The notes: generated by a model from the letters alone, not told the origin. A DNA stretch of 8,226 bases from Pseudomonadales bacterium (GCA_016765265.1 JAESQG010000247.1:1-8226); one strand, 5' to 3'; counted from the first letter of the stretch, positions 1 through 7,181 are shown. Made by a program: numbers and translations.

Positions 1-2102
1 TAAGATCCTTCGGTATATTCGCTTTGTCTAATAAGTTTGATACGAATTTTAATGGAGCGTCAGCTAACTCTTATTTTCCTCTTGCCCGATTCGGTGACTA
101 CTGGGCAACGTCTTTTGACGCAGATGAAAACGTGGTCGAAATGAGCATGTTTGAAACCCAAGGCGAGCAAAAGGAATGGGTTGCAGAGCAGGAGAGTAAG
201 GGCCTTGATGTGAAAAGAGGCTTTAAAACTACAAAGGGCGACATGATACGCAGCGTGGATTCTGAGTTTGTGATGAACGTTGAGTTGATGGTGGATAAGT
301 CAGAGAACAAAGATGAATTGAAGGACAATATTTATCAGTTCTACCTTCAGACATTGCCCGATTTATCGATGAGGAAAAGCTTTATCCACCGCAAGCAAAC
401 CAAGGGCTTTGCAAGGGATGCTTTAAGGGCGTTTTCCCATCAAATGTTCCATGGCTCGTACCAGTTGGCTCGCATGAAGTACACGCCACAAATGGAAGTC
501 GCGCTGAAGAGTGCTGAAGCCCAGGTGCAGGAGGCAGAAGACCCCAACAGAGCGGCACAGATATTTAACGAGCTACAACTTCGCCATGACTGGGCCATGA
601 ATCCGAAGGGCGCTCAGTGGGCCAATAACGTGTCATCGTTTGGCTTTACTATGTTCTTAGGGTTATCCCCTGCTGCTGCACTGGTGAACACGACACAGAC
701 GCCATTGGTGGCTTTACCCGTACTTGGTGCTCAGTTTGGTTGGGATAAATCGAGCAAGGAGTTACTTAAGGCTGCAAAGGACTATTTTGCTGGTGGATTC
801 AATATCGAGAACAGTTTAAGCGGGAAAGAACTGAAAGCGTATCAGCATTTCATTGAAGTAGGACTTATCGATAAAACACTGGCGCACGACTTGGCCGGTA
901 TTGCAGAGGAAGGTGGCGAGCATAGTGACACAAGGCATAGGGTGATGAAGGTTGTCTCTTTTATGTTCCATGAGGCTGAGAAGTTCAACCGTGAAGTGAC
1001 CAGCATTGCTGCTTTTAGGTTGGCTCGCCAATCAGGGCACAAGCCAGAAGAGTCTCAAAATATCGCTGAAGAATTAACATGGAAGAGTCATTTTGATTAT
1101 TCCAGCGGTAATAAGGCGCGGTTTATGCAAGATGACAAAGCTAAAGTCATTTTCATGTTCAAGCAATTTAGTCTCAATATGTCGTATTTGTTGTTTCGTA
1201 ATGCCCACCAGTCCTTCAAAGGCGAAAGCAAAGAGGTACGGTCCGAAGCACTAAAAACTATTACAGGCGTACTGGGGATGCACTTTCTGTTTGCTGGCGC
1301 TCTTGGTATGCCTGTCCTGCTGCCGATGGTTTTTGCTATAGCGAATTTTATACATGACGATGAGGATGAGCCTTGGGATGCAGAAGTAGAATTCAGGAAA
1401 TTCCTTGCAGAGTATCTTGGCAATACAGGCGGAAGAATTATCGCCAACGGCCTTGCCAACGAGGTGACAGGCATTGATTTTGCTTCAAGGGTTTCGCTAG
1501 ATGGCCTTTGGGTTAGGTCTTCACCTAATGATTTAGATGGCAGAGAAATAACGACCTATTGGGGAGGTCAACTACTGGGTCCAATGGCGGGAGCGGCAGG
1601 AAATGTAGCGGCTGGTCTGGATATGGTATCGGACGGGAACTTGCAGAGAGGTATCGAAATGATGATGCCTGTTGGTTTAAAAAACGCTATGAAGGCGGTC
1701 AGGTACAATTCAGAAGGAGTGAATAGTTATCGTGGAGATCCCGTTATCAACGATGTTGATACTTCAGAGGTTTTCTGGCAAGCAATGGGGTTTGCGCCAT
1801 CTAGAGTTGGCGAGCAGTACGACAAAAACCGCTACATCAAAAACAAAGAACAAAGAATACTCGACAGGAAAAAGCTTCTCCTTAATAAACTTTCCCTATC
1901 GATAAATCAAAGTGATGACGAGTTCAAGGCAGAGGTGATGGAAAGCATTAAGAAATTCAACTCCAAGAACCCGAGATCAGCCATTACTTTTGACTCAATT
2001 ACCCGATCTTTGAAGATGCGTAAGCTCTACAGCGCGAAATCAATTAACGGTATAAATCTAAGCAATAAGATGCGGTACCTTGCAAAAGAGGTTGATTATT
2101 AA
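1..2102 (+). CDS. PLxRFG-type giant phage polyvalent / internal virion protein, C-terminal part (5' partial)
   Basis: The reading frame is open to the left edge (first whole codon at base 3), so the TTG at 24 is not the real start and the N-terminus lies outside. Counting from that TTG, the signature P-L-A-R-F-G lies at residues 19-24. Further landmarks I associate with this family follow: F-N-R-E-V-T near 321-326, F-K-Q-F-S-L-N-M near 379-386, a D-F-A-S-R-V-S-L-D-G-L-W segment near 485-496, and a late G-F-A-P-S-R-V-G-E-Q-Y-D block near 589-600 before a basic, lysine-rich tail. Two hydrophobic stretches (about 208-238 and 413-443) could contact membrane. PLxRFG proteins are usually thousands of residues long and occur in phages and prophages. 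They are thought to be polyvalent proteins, carried in the virion and delivered with the DNA. The enzymatic domains would be upstream. No catalytic motif is visible here. Family assignment is strong; function is inferred. Confidence 0.85.
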   Translation, partial: RSFGIFALSNKFDTNFNGASANSYFPLARFGDYWATSFDADENVVEMSMFETQGEQKEWVAEQESKGLDVKRGFKTTKGDMIRSVDSEFVMNVELMVDKSENKDELKDNIYQFYLQTLPDLSMRKSFIHRKQTKGFARDALRAFSHQMFHGSYQLARMKYTPQMEVALKSAEAQVQEAEDPNRAAQIFNELQLRHDWAMNPKGAQWANNVSSFGFTMFLGLSPAAALVNTTQTPLVALPVLGAQFGWDKSSKELLKAAKDYFAGGFNIENSLSGKELKAYQHFIEVGLIDKTLAHDLAGIAEEGGEHSDTRHRVMKVVSFMFHEAEKFNREVTSIAAFRLARQSGHKPEESQNIAEELTWKSHFDYSSGNKARFMQDDKAKVIFMFKQFSLNMSYLLFRNAHQSFKGESKEVRSEALKTITGVLGMHFLFAGALGMPVLLPMVFAIANFIHDDEDEPWDAEVEFRKFLAEYLGNTGGRIIANGLANEVTGIDFASRVSLDGLWVRSSPNDLDGREITTYWGGQLLGPMAGAAGNVAAGLDMVSDGNLQRGIEMMMPVGLKNAMKAVRYNSEGVNSYRGDPVINDVDTSEVFWQAMGFAPSRVGEQYDKNRYIKNKEQRILDRKKLLLNKLSLSINQSDDEFKAEVMESIKKFNSKNPRSAITFDSITRSLKMRKLYSAKSINGINLSNKMRYLAKEVDY

Positions 2103-2110
2103 GCTCAGCC

Positions 2111-2160
2111 ATTAATGGACAATAAAACTCAATAAAACTCAATAAAGGACATTAAGGTCA
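2111..2160. repeat. Five-unit 10-bp A/T-rich periodic repeat
   Basis: Directly after the stop of the PLxRFG gene, five consecutive 10-base blocks resemble each other. They read ATTAATGGAC, AATAAAACTC twice exactly, AATAAAGGAC, then ATTAAGGTCA. The outer blocks share the GGAC ending. The 10-bp spacing puts the A-tracts on one helical face, which would favour intrinsic curvature. It could be a minisatellite-like slippage product or a protein-binding region. No open frame with a start covers it. Confidence 0.6.
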
Positions 2161-2167
2161 GGCGTCT

Positions 2168-2219
2168 CAATATCCTATATATTGGCTCCTTTACCAATAT
2201 GAATATTGTTTAGGGGAAA
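2168..2219 (+). promoter_or_regulatory. Inverted-repeat operator-like cluster, weak promoter and ribosome binding site for the membrane-protein gene
   Basis: Four copies of one hexamer alternate in orientation: CAATAT at 2168, ATATTG at 2179, CAATAT at 2195 and ATATTG at 2203. The central pair forms a 7-bp stem (ATATTGG 2179-2185, CCAATAT 2194-2200) around an 8-base loop. A -10-like TATATT (2178-2183) overlaps the second copy, but its -35 (AGGTCA, 2155-2160, 17-base spacer) is poor. A strong AGGGG SD at 2212-2216, nine bases from the GTG at 2226, fixes the downstream start. Two dyads over a promoter suggest a repressor site; this is inference. Confidence 0.4.
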
Positions 2220-2225
2220 TTTGTC

Positions 2226-2531
2226 GTGAATGTAAAAAAGGTAGTTGCAGGTGTCGGTACAGTAGTAGCCGCTGTCATCGGCTTTCTAATTTTTGGAGGG
2301 ATTATTATCCCAGCACTACCGTTTTTAGTTATGGCTATTGGGTTTACATCTTTGGATGATTTTCTAAAGGAGCACATAGAATATCAAGATATTCGAACTA
2401 AAATATCTTGGCTTGTTTTAGGCCCAAATATGATTTGGGCATTGTTAGCGATATTTTTTTCTTTGACTTTCAAGAGCCAAGTTATTGCTTTTAAAAGATG
2501 CTCATTATTGTTGGCGCTGAGACTAGAATAA
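2226..2531 (+). CDS. Small two-helix membrane protein, probable prophage moron gene, function unknown
   Basis: This is a 101-residue protein starting at a GTG with an AGGGG ribosome site nine bases upstream. A long hydrophobic segment spans about residues 5-38, rich in valine, glycine and isoleucine with a Pro-Ala-Leu-Pro kink. A second spans about 62-85. The linker between them is charged (D-D-F-L-K-E-H-I-E), and the C-terminal tail is short and basic. There is no cleavable-signal pattern, so it is probably an inner-membrane protein. The gene is visibly richer in A+T than the structural genes. It has its own upstream regulatory-looking region and sits alone between the PLxRFG gene and the convergent tail operon. 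That is a typical position for a moron or lysogenic-conversion gene, for example superinfection exclusion. A holin is also possible, though no lysin is next to it. I do not recognise a family. Confidence 0.65.
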   Translation: MNVKKVVAGVGTVVAAVIGFLIFGGIIIPALPFLVMAIGFTSLDDFLKEHIEYQDIRTKISWLVLGPNMIWALLAIFFSLTFKSQVIAFKRCSLLLALRLE

Positions 2532-2555
2532 TTATTTGTATCAATGAGGATTGAC

Positions 2556-2624
2556 ATGATTGATATAGTAGATTGGCTTCCTGCGATTGCAGGCGTTGGA
2601 GGTGTCGCAAATACAAGACAATAA
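2556..2624 (+). CDS. Possible 22-residue hydrophobic peptide or truncated gene remnant
   Basis: An ATG at 2556 is preceded by AGGA (2547-2550), five bases upstream, and gives a 22-codon frame ending at TAA 2622-2624. The peptide begins M-I-D-I-V-D-W-L-P and continues with a glycine/alanine-rich stretch. That resembles the N-terminus of small membrane or internal virion proteins cut short. A CCTGC/GCAGG hairpin (2580-2593) lies within it. It follows the membrane-protein stop by 24 bases, so the two could be co-transcribed. Neither alternative frame continues it for long. It may be a real micropeptide, a decayed gene start, or chance. Confidence 0.3.
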   Translation: MIDIVDWLPAIAGVGGVANTRQ

Positions 2625-2629
2625 AGCCC

Positions 2630-2653
2630 AATAGCGCCGAGTAAAGGCGCATT
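2630..2653. terminator. Hairpin between convergent operons, possible bidirectional terminator
   Basis: GCGCC (2634-2638) pairs with GGCGC (2646-2650) around a seven-base loop. AAT (2630-2632) and ATT (2651-2653) can extend the stem across one bulged A. It lies in the gap between the plus genes and the end of the minus-strand operon, where a terminator is expected. Neither strand has an immediate U-tract, so intrinsic termination would be weak. Confidence 0.35.
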
Positions 2654-2674
2654 GATAGCCAGCTACATCAACCG

Positions 2675-3001
2675 CTAAACAAACTTAAAAGTAAGCCCCG
2701 TCCCTTGGGGATGAGTTATTACTTGTCCGTCAGGGTGTGTCCCGTCATAGACTTTAAGCGTTGATGGGTAGCTGCCTTTAGCTATGACAACATTACCAAG
2801 ATCAAAGACGACTTCACCGCTACCACCCGACCAGTCTATTAGTGGGGGGTTTGAGTTGCTGTCAACGGACACTCCAGCACCATTGAACGTGAGTAGCATT
2901 CTACTCGTGGTGCTGAAGTCCATCGGAGCGCCATCTTGAAAGAAGTTGACGATGTTGGGGTTGTCTGCATCCTTAAAAACTATCTCTGTCAGTACCGACA
3001 T
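2675..3001 (-). CDS. Small beta-rich phage structural-type protein, last gene of the tail operon
   Basis: This 108-residue protein has no signal peptide or membrane segment. It is a series of short alternating strands separated by Gly, Asn, Asp and Pro turns. It starts with a T-E-I-V-F-K-D-A-D-N-P segment and ends in a K-F-V strand. The pattern suggests an immunoglobulin-like or baseplate-upper-protein N-terminal type fold, as in virion accessory proteins; this is inference from composition. Its ATG overlaps the previous gene's stop by one base (TAATG on the minus strand), so translation is probably coupled. A G-rich run (AAGGGGAT, CAGGG) precedes the start. No specific family is recognised. 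Its membership in the operon is firm. Confidence 0.7.
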   Translation of the reverse strand: MSVLTEIVFKDADNPNIVNFFQDGAPMDFSTTSRMLLTFNGAGVSVDSNSNPPLIDWSGGSGEVVFDLGNVVIAKGSYPSTLKVYDGTHPDGQVITHPQGTGLTFKFV

Positions 3002-3510
3002 TACCCTGCTGTATCCCCTTTGACACGAATAACTACAGAGTCATCAGTGAAGGCAGAGGCGGCGGCGGATACAGTTCTACGAATCCACACAGCATAGTGC
3101 TGGCCTGCCGGAATATTACCTAACGATAAACCCGCACCTTCCGTTGTTGGAGAGGTGAACGATTCTCCAGTCGGTGCCGTATCCTCGTCTGCGGGGGTTT
3201 CAGCCGTTGCGTTTAACCCTTCTCCGGCCAAAGCAATGGCTATCACTGTGTCGGTTGATGGCGTCACGGTTTGTATCCAAATCACCGCATTTTGCAGTGT
3301 TAAGGAGCCGTGGTTGTTTTTGACATAAATACAACGGTATTCGGTGTCCCCATCGTTAGACTCTGTACTCGATACAACGTCAAATAGGTTGTGTGAGGTG
3401 GCATCAACTAGCTCGGTTGTACTGATTATCCCCCCAATAGAGAGGTCTACATCACTATTTGAAGCTCCACCGCTTAGATGAAAGTCGATATCTGCTGCTA
3501 CTATAGGCAT
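3001..3510 (-). CDS. Phage virion-associated beta-sandwich-type protein, uncharacterised
   Basis: This 169-residue soluble protein opens with M-P-I-V-A-A-D-I and an L-S-G-G-A-S-N-S-D stretch. It contains a G-D-T-E-Y-R-C-I-Y-V-K-N-N strand near residues 54-66 and an N-A-V-I-W-I-Q strand near 74-80. It ends with I-P-A-G-Q-H-Y-A-V-W-I-R-R followed by a Thr/Ser/Ala-rich segment and V-V-I-R-V-K-G. I associate this strand pattern with hypothetical proteins of phage structural clusters, where the chain of beta strands suggests a decoration or fibre-associated role. The start is supported by CAGGAG about nine bases upstream. That site lies in the end of the 958-aa gene, whose stop is only three bases away. 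The stop overlaps the next ATG. The exact function is unknown. Confidence 0.75.
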   Translation of the reverse strand: MPIVAADIDFHLSGGASNSDVDLSIGGIISTTELVDATSHNLFDVVSSTESNDGDTEYRCIYVKNNHGSLTLQNAVIWIQTVTPSTDTVIAIALAGEGLNATAETPADEDTAPTGESFTSPTTEGAGLSLGNIPAGQHYAVWIRRTVSAAASAFTDDSVVIRVKGDTAG

Positions 3511-3513
3511 GAT

Positions 3514-6390
3514 TTATGCTCCTGGTTTTGTGGCTTTCGCTAATGTGAAAATGGGTGTGTTCGACTTGGCTTCATAAAGTGGGGTGTTCGTTTTTATTGT
3601 AATAATTCCCCATGCGTCCCCAAAGGATAAAACCGAATCAACGGTCCACCTGAGCGTCATGGTATTTTCTGTTGTTGAAAGGATTGTCCACTGCAATGTG
3701 CTGTTTGAATTTATTTCCTGTAGTAAATCCCAATTTGCTGTTATATCTGAGTAGGTAGAAATTAAAATATTCCACCTTAAGTCTGAATCGCTTTGTACGG
3801 TGGTTGATGACGTGTTTAATGTCCATATCAGCGTAGAGTCATTCAATACACCCGCTATTAAATCCCACCTAATATCAGTGTCGCTAAGAAGATCGTTTAG
3901 CAAGTCCCACTGAAGCGAGGCGTCTTGTTCGGTTGTGGTTAAGATATCCCACTGAAGACTTGAATCATTTAATGCAGTCGCGATTAAGTTCCACTGAATG
4001 TCGGTGTCACTGAATAGGCTTTCTAGCAGGGTCCATCTAAGATCATTATCACTGGAAACAGAGGTTAATAAATCCCATCGTATATCAGTATCACTAGTGG
4101 TGCTCGATAACAGGTTCCATTGAATGTCAGAGTCAGCAGACAATGATGCAAGCATATTCCATCGTATGTCTGAGTCGCCTTCAACCGTATTTAACAAATC
4201 CCATTGGGCCGTTGAATCGGAAGTGATCGCGTCGAGAATATTCCACTGAATGTCTGAATCACTTTCAACACCACTTAGCAGGCTCCATTGTAATGTCGAG
4301 TCACCAGATAGTGTTTTAAGAATATCCCATTGAAGATCAGAGTCACCTTCAACGGGAGCCAGCATATCCCACTGAATGTTTATATCACTAAAGACAGGCC
4401 CTTCAATATGCCATTGTAAAACAGAGTCGCTAGATACCCCTTCGATAAGGTTCCATTGCAGATTGGTGTCACTGGACAAAGAGGCTAACAAGGTCCACTG
4501 GATATCACTATCTGAGCTTACCGTTGTAAGCAAGTCCCACTGTAAAGTTGAATTGCTCGATACGCCTGACGTTAGGCTCCATTGCAGCGTTGAATCACTG
4601 GTTGTTGATGTTAATAGATTCCATTGCAGTGTTGAATCTGAAGAAAGGCTTTCAAGCAAGGTCCATCTTAAATCACTATTAGAGCTTACCCCTTCAAGGA
4701 GTGTCCACCTTAAGTCTGAATCATTTTCTAATGATGTAAGTAGGTTCCACTGTAAATCAGCGTCATTCTCAGTAGAGTTTAGTAAATTCCATTGCAGGTT
4801 TGAGTCGTTTGTTAGTGCTTCAAGTAGATTCCACTCTAGCGTTGAGTCACTGGTAACTGCGCTAAGCCCACCTGACGGTTTTATTGCAAGCTGAAACCAG
4901 GCCGCGCCTCCAGAGGTGGTTATGGTAACGTCTGCCGCGATGGTGGCCCCTGCTACCTGTTTATTATGCTCACCGAAACAACCCGCAACATCGTTTAACC
5001 CCGTCCCTGATTCGTTTTCATCTCGCTCTATCCACTGCAACGGAAGTACGGACATTGGCGTGTTGTCGCCGCCATCGGCAATTAATCCATATAAGACAAG
5101 GCAATCATCAACTGTAGTGGTTATGCTTGCAATATTGTGTTCTGTTGCCGCACCAGATTCATTGAAATTGCTAACATCTATAGGGCCGGATGTGGCAGCA
5201 CCGGAAATTTTTAAATACCACCCCACCATTTCACTAGAAGTGACCCCATCAATAGTTATATTGCCTTCACTACCTGATGCAACCTTATAGAATGCACCTA
5301 TATGCACATCGGAGTTATTGGTCCCATCCCCGCCTTCGCCTATCTTTGTCCAACCGCTTGCCGAGGTAGAGAATTGAGTGGTTGTGTTGATTGCGTCGTT
5401 ACCGACAATAATTACTAGTAAGTCGTCTGCTGATATCCCGCTGGGCGCGGTAAGGGTAAGAGATGTGGCTAGGTTCCCGCTACTATCCGTAGCTACCCAC
5501 TCTTCCAATATAGGGGCGGCTGCTATGGCTTCCGGTATGCGATACCCGATATCGATACCGCCAGATCCAGCACCATCAAGGTCGTTGCCAGTTTTTAATC
5601 TCCAATCCTGAGCGGCGTCAGTCGTATTCTCGAACTGGTCAGCATAAGTTTGACTTGTTAGTGAGTTGGAGCCTGGTATAGAACTGTTGTCTGTAGCGTT
5701 ATAATCACTTGTGCCAGCCGTACCGCTAGTTGCAGAATCAAAACCAAATATAGCGCACTCATTAAAGGTGGGTGATGCGTGTAAGCTAACTCCTGCAGCA
5801 GTTGAAGTTAAATCGGAGGGGCAAACAATGGTGCATTGGTTCATATCACTGAAACTTAAATCCAAACCAATAGTGCCAAGCGTATCAGGCCTTATGAATA
5901 GGCAATTCCTATAATCCGCCCTTGTTTGCCTGACCTCTTTAGCATTCTGAATAATACAGCCGTAAAACTGAGAAGTCCCATCATTACCATGCAGGACTGA
6001 GCCTGCATGTAAGGCTTCAGGGCAAAAGAATTGCATGTTTACTGCTTGAGTCGATGACACCCCATCTAGGATTAGGGCGCTGGCAAACGGTCCTGTTGCT
6101 TCAATTGCAACCCCATCAGCAGGGTTATAATTTAAAGCTTTTGATGTATAGTCGTTGGCTGCGTAATCTTCCCCAACAGCAGGTCTTATCGTTACCCTAT
6201 TCGCAGAGGCCCCAGCAGCAATACTTGCCGCATCAGCATCTATAGTTAAGTCGTTAGTGTTGTAGCACTCGATCGTAATGAATTCGTCATTAGTTACTCG
6301 GTTAATGACTTCCGTTCCAGCGCAAGCGCCATCCAAAGATGTATAGTCTTTTCCTGAATTACCTAATGTTATCAGAGTATGTGTAGCCAT
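3514..6390 (-). CDS. Large tail-fibre/spike-type protein with beta-helix N-terminus and 29 Trp repeats
   Basis: This 958-residue protein has four visible regions. Residues 1-285 begin with G-N-S-G-K-D-Y-T-S-L and continue as short hydrophobic strands with Asn and Cys ladders (F-Y-G-C-I-I, Y-R-N-C-L-F, M-N-Q-C-T-I, F-N-E-C-A-I), typical of a right-handed pectin-lyase-like beta-helix. Residues 296-506 look like a beta-sandwich, with A-D-D-L-L-V-I-I-V, S-G-W-T-K-I and a closing A-W-F-Q-L-A-I-K-P strand; such modules are common in phage fibres. Residues 515-923 are 29 tandem 14-residue repeats. Residues 924-958 hold two N-T-P-hydrophobic segments. No catalytic residues are evident. A role in host adsorption is likely but inferred. 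The ATG directly abuts the TAA of the preceding gene (TAAATG on the minus strand) and no good ribosome site is seen, so translation is probably coupled. Confidence 0.8.
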   Translation of the reverse strand: MATHTLITLGNSGKDYTSLDGACAGTEVINRVTNDEFITIECYNTNDLTIDADAASIAAGASANRVTIRPAVGEDYAANDYTSKALNYNPADGVAIEATGPFASALILDGVSSTQAVNMQFFCPEALHAGSVLHGNDGTSQFYGCIIQNAKEVRQTRADYRNCLFIRPDTLGTIGLDLSFSDMNQCTIVCPSDLTSTAAGVSLHASPTFNECAIFGFDSATSGTAGTSDYNATDNSSIPGSNSLTSQTYADQFENTTDAAQDWRLKTGNDLDGAGSGGIDIGYRIPEAIAAAPILEEWVATDSSGNLATSLTLTAPSGISADDLLVIIVGNDAINTTTQFSTSASGWTKIGEGGDGTNNSDVHIGAFYKVASGSEGNITIDGVTSSEMVGWYLKISGAATSGPIDVSNFNESGAATEHNIASITTTVDDCLVLYGLIADGGDNTPMSVLPLQWIERDENESGTGLNDVAGCFGEHNKQVAGATIAADVTITTSGGAAWFQLAIKPSGGLSAVTSDSTLEWNLLEALTNDSNLQWNLLNSTENDADLQWNLLTSLENDSDLRWTLLEGVSSNSDLRWTLLESLSSDSTLQWNLLTSTTSDSTLQWSLTSGVSSNSTLQWDLLTTVSSDSDIQWTLLASLSSDTNLQWNLIEGVSSDSVLQWHIEGPVFSDINIQWDMLAPVEGDSDLQWDILKTLSGDSTLQWSLLSGVESDSDIQWNILDAITSDSTAQWDLLNTVEGDSDIRWNMLASLSADSDIQWNLLSSTTSDTDIRWDLLTSVSSDNDLRWTLLESLFSDTDIQWNLIATALNDSSLQWDILTTTEQDASLQWDLLNDLLSDTDIRWDLIAGVLNDSTLIWTLNTSSTTVQSDSDLRWNILISTYSDITANWDLLQEINSNSTLQWTILSTTENTMTLRWTVDSVLSFGDAWGIITIKTNTPLYEAKSNTPIFTLAKATKPGA
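3622..4848 (-). repeat. 29 tandem 42-bp units encoding a 14-residue Trp repeat
   Basis: Residues 515-923 of the 958-aa protein fall into 29 units of 14 residues. Unit 25 alone carries a three-residue insertion. The consensus is D-S-D/T-L/I-Q/R-W-N/D/T-L-L followed by five variable small or polar residues ending in S or N. Trp at position 6 is present in all 29 units. Position 1 is Asp in 25, Asn in three and Thr in the last. The residue before Trp is Gln in 18 and Arg in eight. The DNA units are diverged from each other, so the protein pattern is better kept than the DNA. Alternating hydrophobic residues suggest one strand per unit in a solenoid or fibrous spiral. Confidence 0.9.
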
Positions 6391-6810
6391 TTAAAAAGCA
6401 CTTGGCTTTTTAAGTCCGGCTCTAGGAAGCAAGCATAAATCTAACTCAGAAAGCGTCAGAGTGTGCTTTGTTTCTCCTTTTGTCATTGATTTTTCGGAAT
6501 CAAAAGTCATGGTTGACTTTACGTTTTCAGGCAAAAGAGAAAAGTCTAAATTGAAATTACTTAACCTTAATGGAAACAAGTTTGTTGACCGTAGTTCCTT
6601 GGCTTTAACCAAAGGCATATCAATGCTAACGATGATAAACCCGTTGGGGAAATATTTGGCATTATTTCCTTGCCTAACCCACTCGTCTATAGACTCCCTT
6701 GCACCAAATACAAACCCATCAGGGCGCACACTGATAACATCCCCTGCTGTGTAGGTTGAAGTCCTGCTTCTATCGCCATCGTTTGTATTGCAAATTAAGA
6801 TCTGAGCCAT
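6391..6810 (-). CDS. Uncharacterised phage protein of the tail operon
   Basis: This 139-residue soluble protein opens with M-A-Q-I-L-I-C-N and has a T-A-G-D-V-I-S-V-R-P-D-G-F-V-F-G segment at about residues 21-36. A strand-rich middle follows (G-F-I-I-V-S-I-D-M-P), and the C-terminal half is polar and ends in a basic tail. The G-D-V-x-V-x-P-D-x-x-x-F-G pattern resembles small hypothetical proteins found beside phage tail or head-completion genes, but I cannot name a family. The start overlaps the end of the cupin-like gene by 16 bases and has a GAGG sequence just upstream. Its TAA abuts the ATG of the large fibre gene, so it probably delivers ribosomes to that gene. Confidence 0.7.
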   Translation of the reverse strand: MAQILICNTNDGDRSRTSTYTAGDVISVRPDGFVFGARESIDEWVRQGNNAKYFPNGFIIVSIDMPLVKAKELRSTNLFPLRLSNFNLDFSLLPENVKSTMTFDSEKSMTKGETKHTLTLSELDLCLLPRAGLKKPSAF

Positions 6811-7172
6811 GGAGCCTCACTTTCCTTTTCCCACACATCGATACGTGCTAAATCAGACTCTACTTTTTGACCTGGAAGTTCAGCACCATTTTCGTCAACC
6901 CGTAATGACCAAATACAGGCATAAGCACTGTCATCTTGTAACGCTATAACATTGTGAATAATATTTTTCTCAATGTAGGCAAAGCCACCGGCAGGAAGTT
7001 CTATAACTTCTTTTTCTTCATCGAGGCCATTCATCCACCGTTCCAGCCTGATAGATCCAGCAAAACAAAAAGTGGTATGCCCGTCTTCGTGGTGGGCATG
7101 ATGCCCAGTTTCATCACCAGCACCAAACTGATAATTAGCATAAAGAATCGTATTACCGTTTCTTATCTTCAT
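6795..7172 (-). CDS. Cupin-like metal-binding-type protein within the phage tail operon
   Basis: This 125-residue protein fits a single-domain cupin. Motif 1 reads G-D-E-T-G-H-H-A-H-H-E-D-G-H-T-T-F-C-F-A-G at residues 19-39. H25 and H27 form the H-x-H pair. The usual glutamate position, six residues before the closing G39, is H32. Motif 2 is P60-A-G-G with H73-N. Candidate metal ligands are therefore H25, H27, H32 and H73, with H24 and H28 also nearby. Cupins bind a metal or sugar in a small beta-barrel, but no specific reaction can be read from the sequence. The start is supported by AAGGGG about six bases upstream. The gene follows the 97-aa gene by nine bases and overlaps the next by 16. 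The operon setting suggests a virion or adsorption-linked role rather than metabolism; that is inference. Confidence 0.7.
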   Translation of the reverse strand: MKIRNGNTILYANYQFGAGDETGHHAHHEDGHTTFCFAGSIRLERWMNGLDEEKEVIELPAGGFAYIEKNIIHNVIALQDDSAYACIWSLRVDENGAELPGQKVESDLARIDVWEKESEAPWLRS

Positions 7173-7181
7173 TGCTGCCCC

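Noticed and set aside
1097..1474. Minus-strand open frame of 125 codons within the PLxRFG gene
   Set aside because: It lies entirely opposite a well-supported coding region. Its translation is Ser/Pro/Arg-rich with no recognisable motif.
2454..2531. Frameshift at a run of seven T in the membrane-protein gene
   Set aside because: The tail after the second helix looked unusual, but both alternative frames stop within about a dozen codons. No better continuation exists.
3622..4848. CRISPR array
   Set aside because: The 42-bp repetition has no constant repeat separated by unique spacers. It is a degenerate coding repeat in a continuous frame.
4376..4894. Long plus-strand open frame opposite the Trp-repeat region
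   Set aside because: It is the antisense shadow of the 42-bp repeats. The repeat unit keeps one antisense frame free of stops, and there is no ribosome site or protein-like pattern independent of the repeat.
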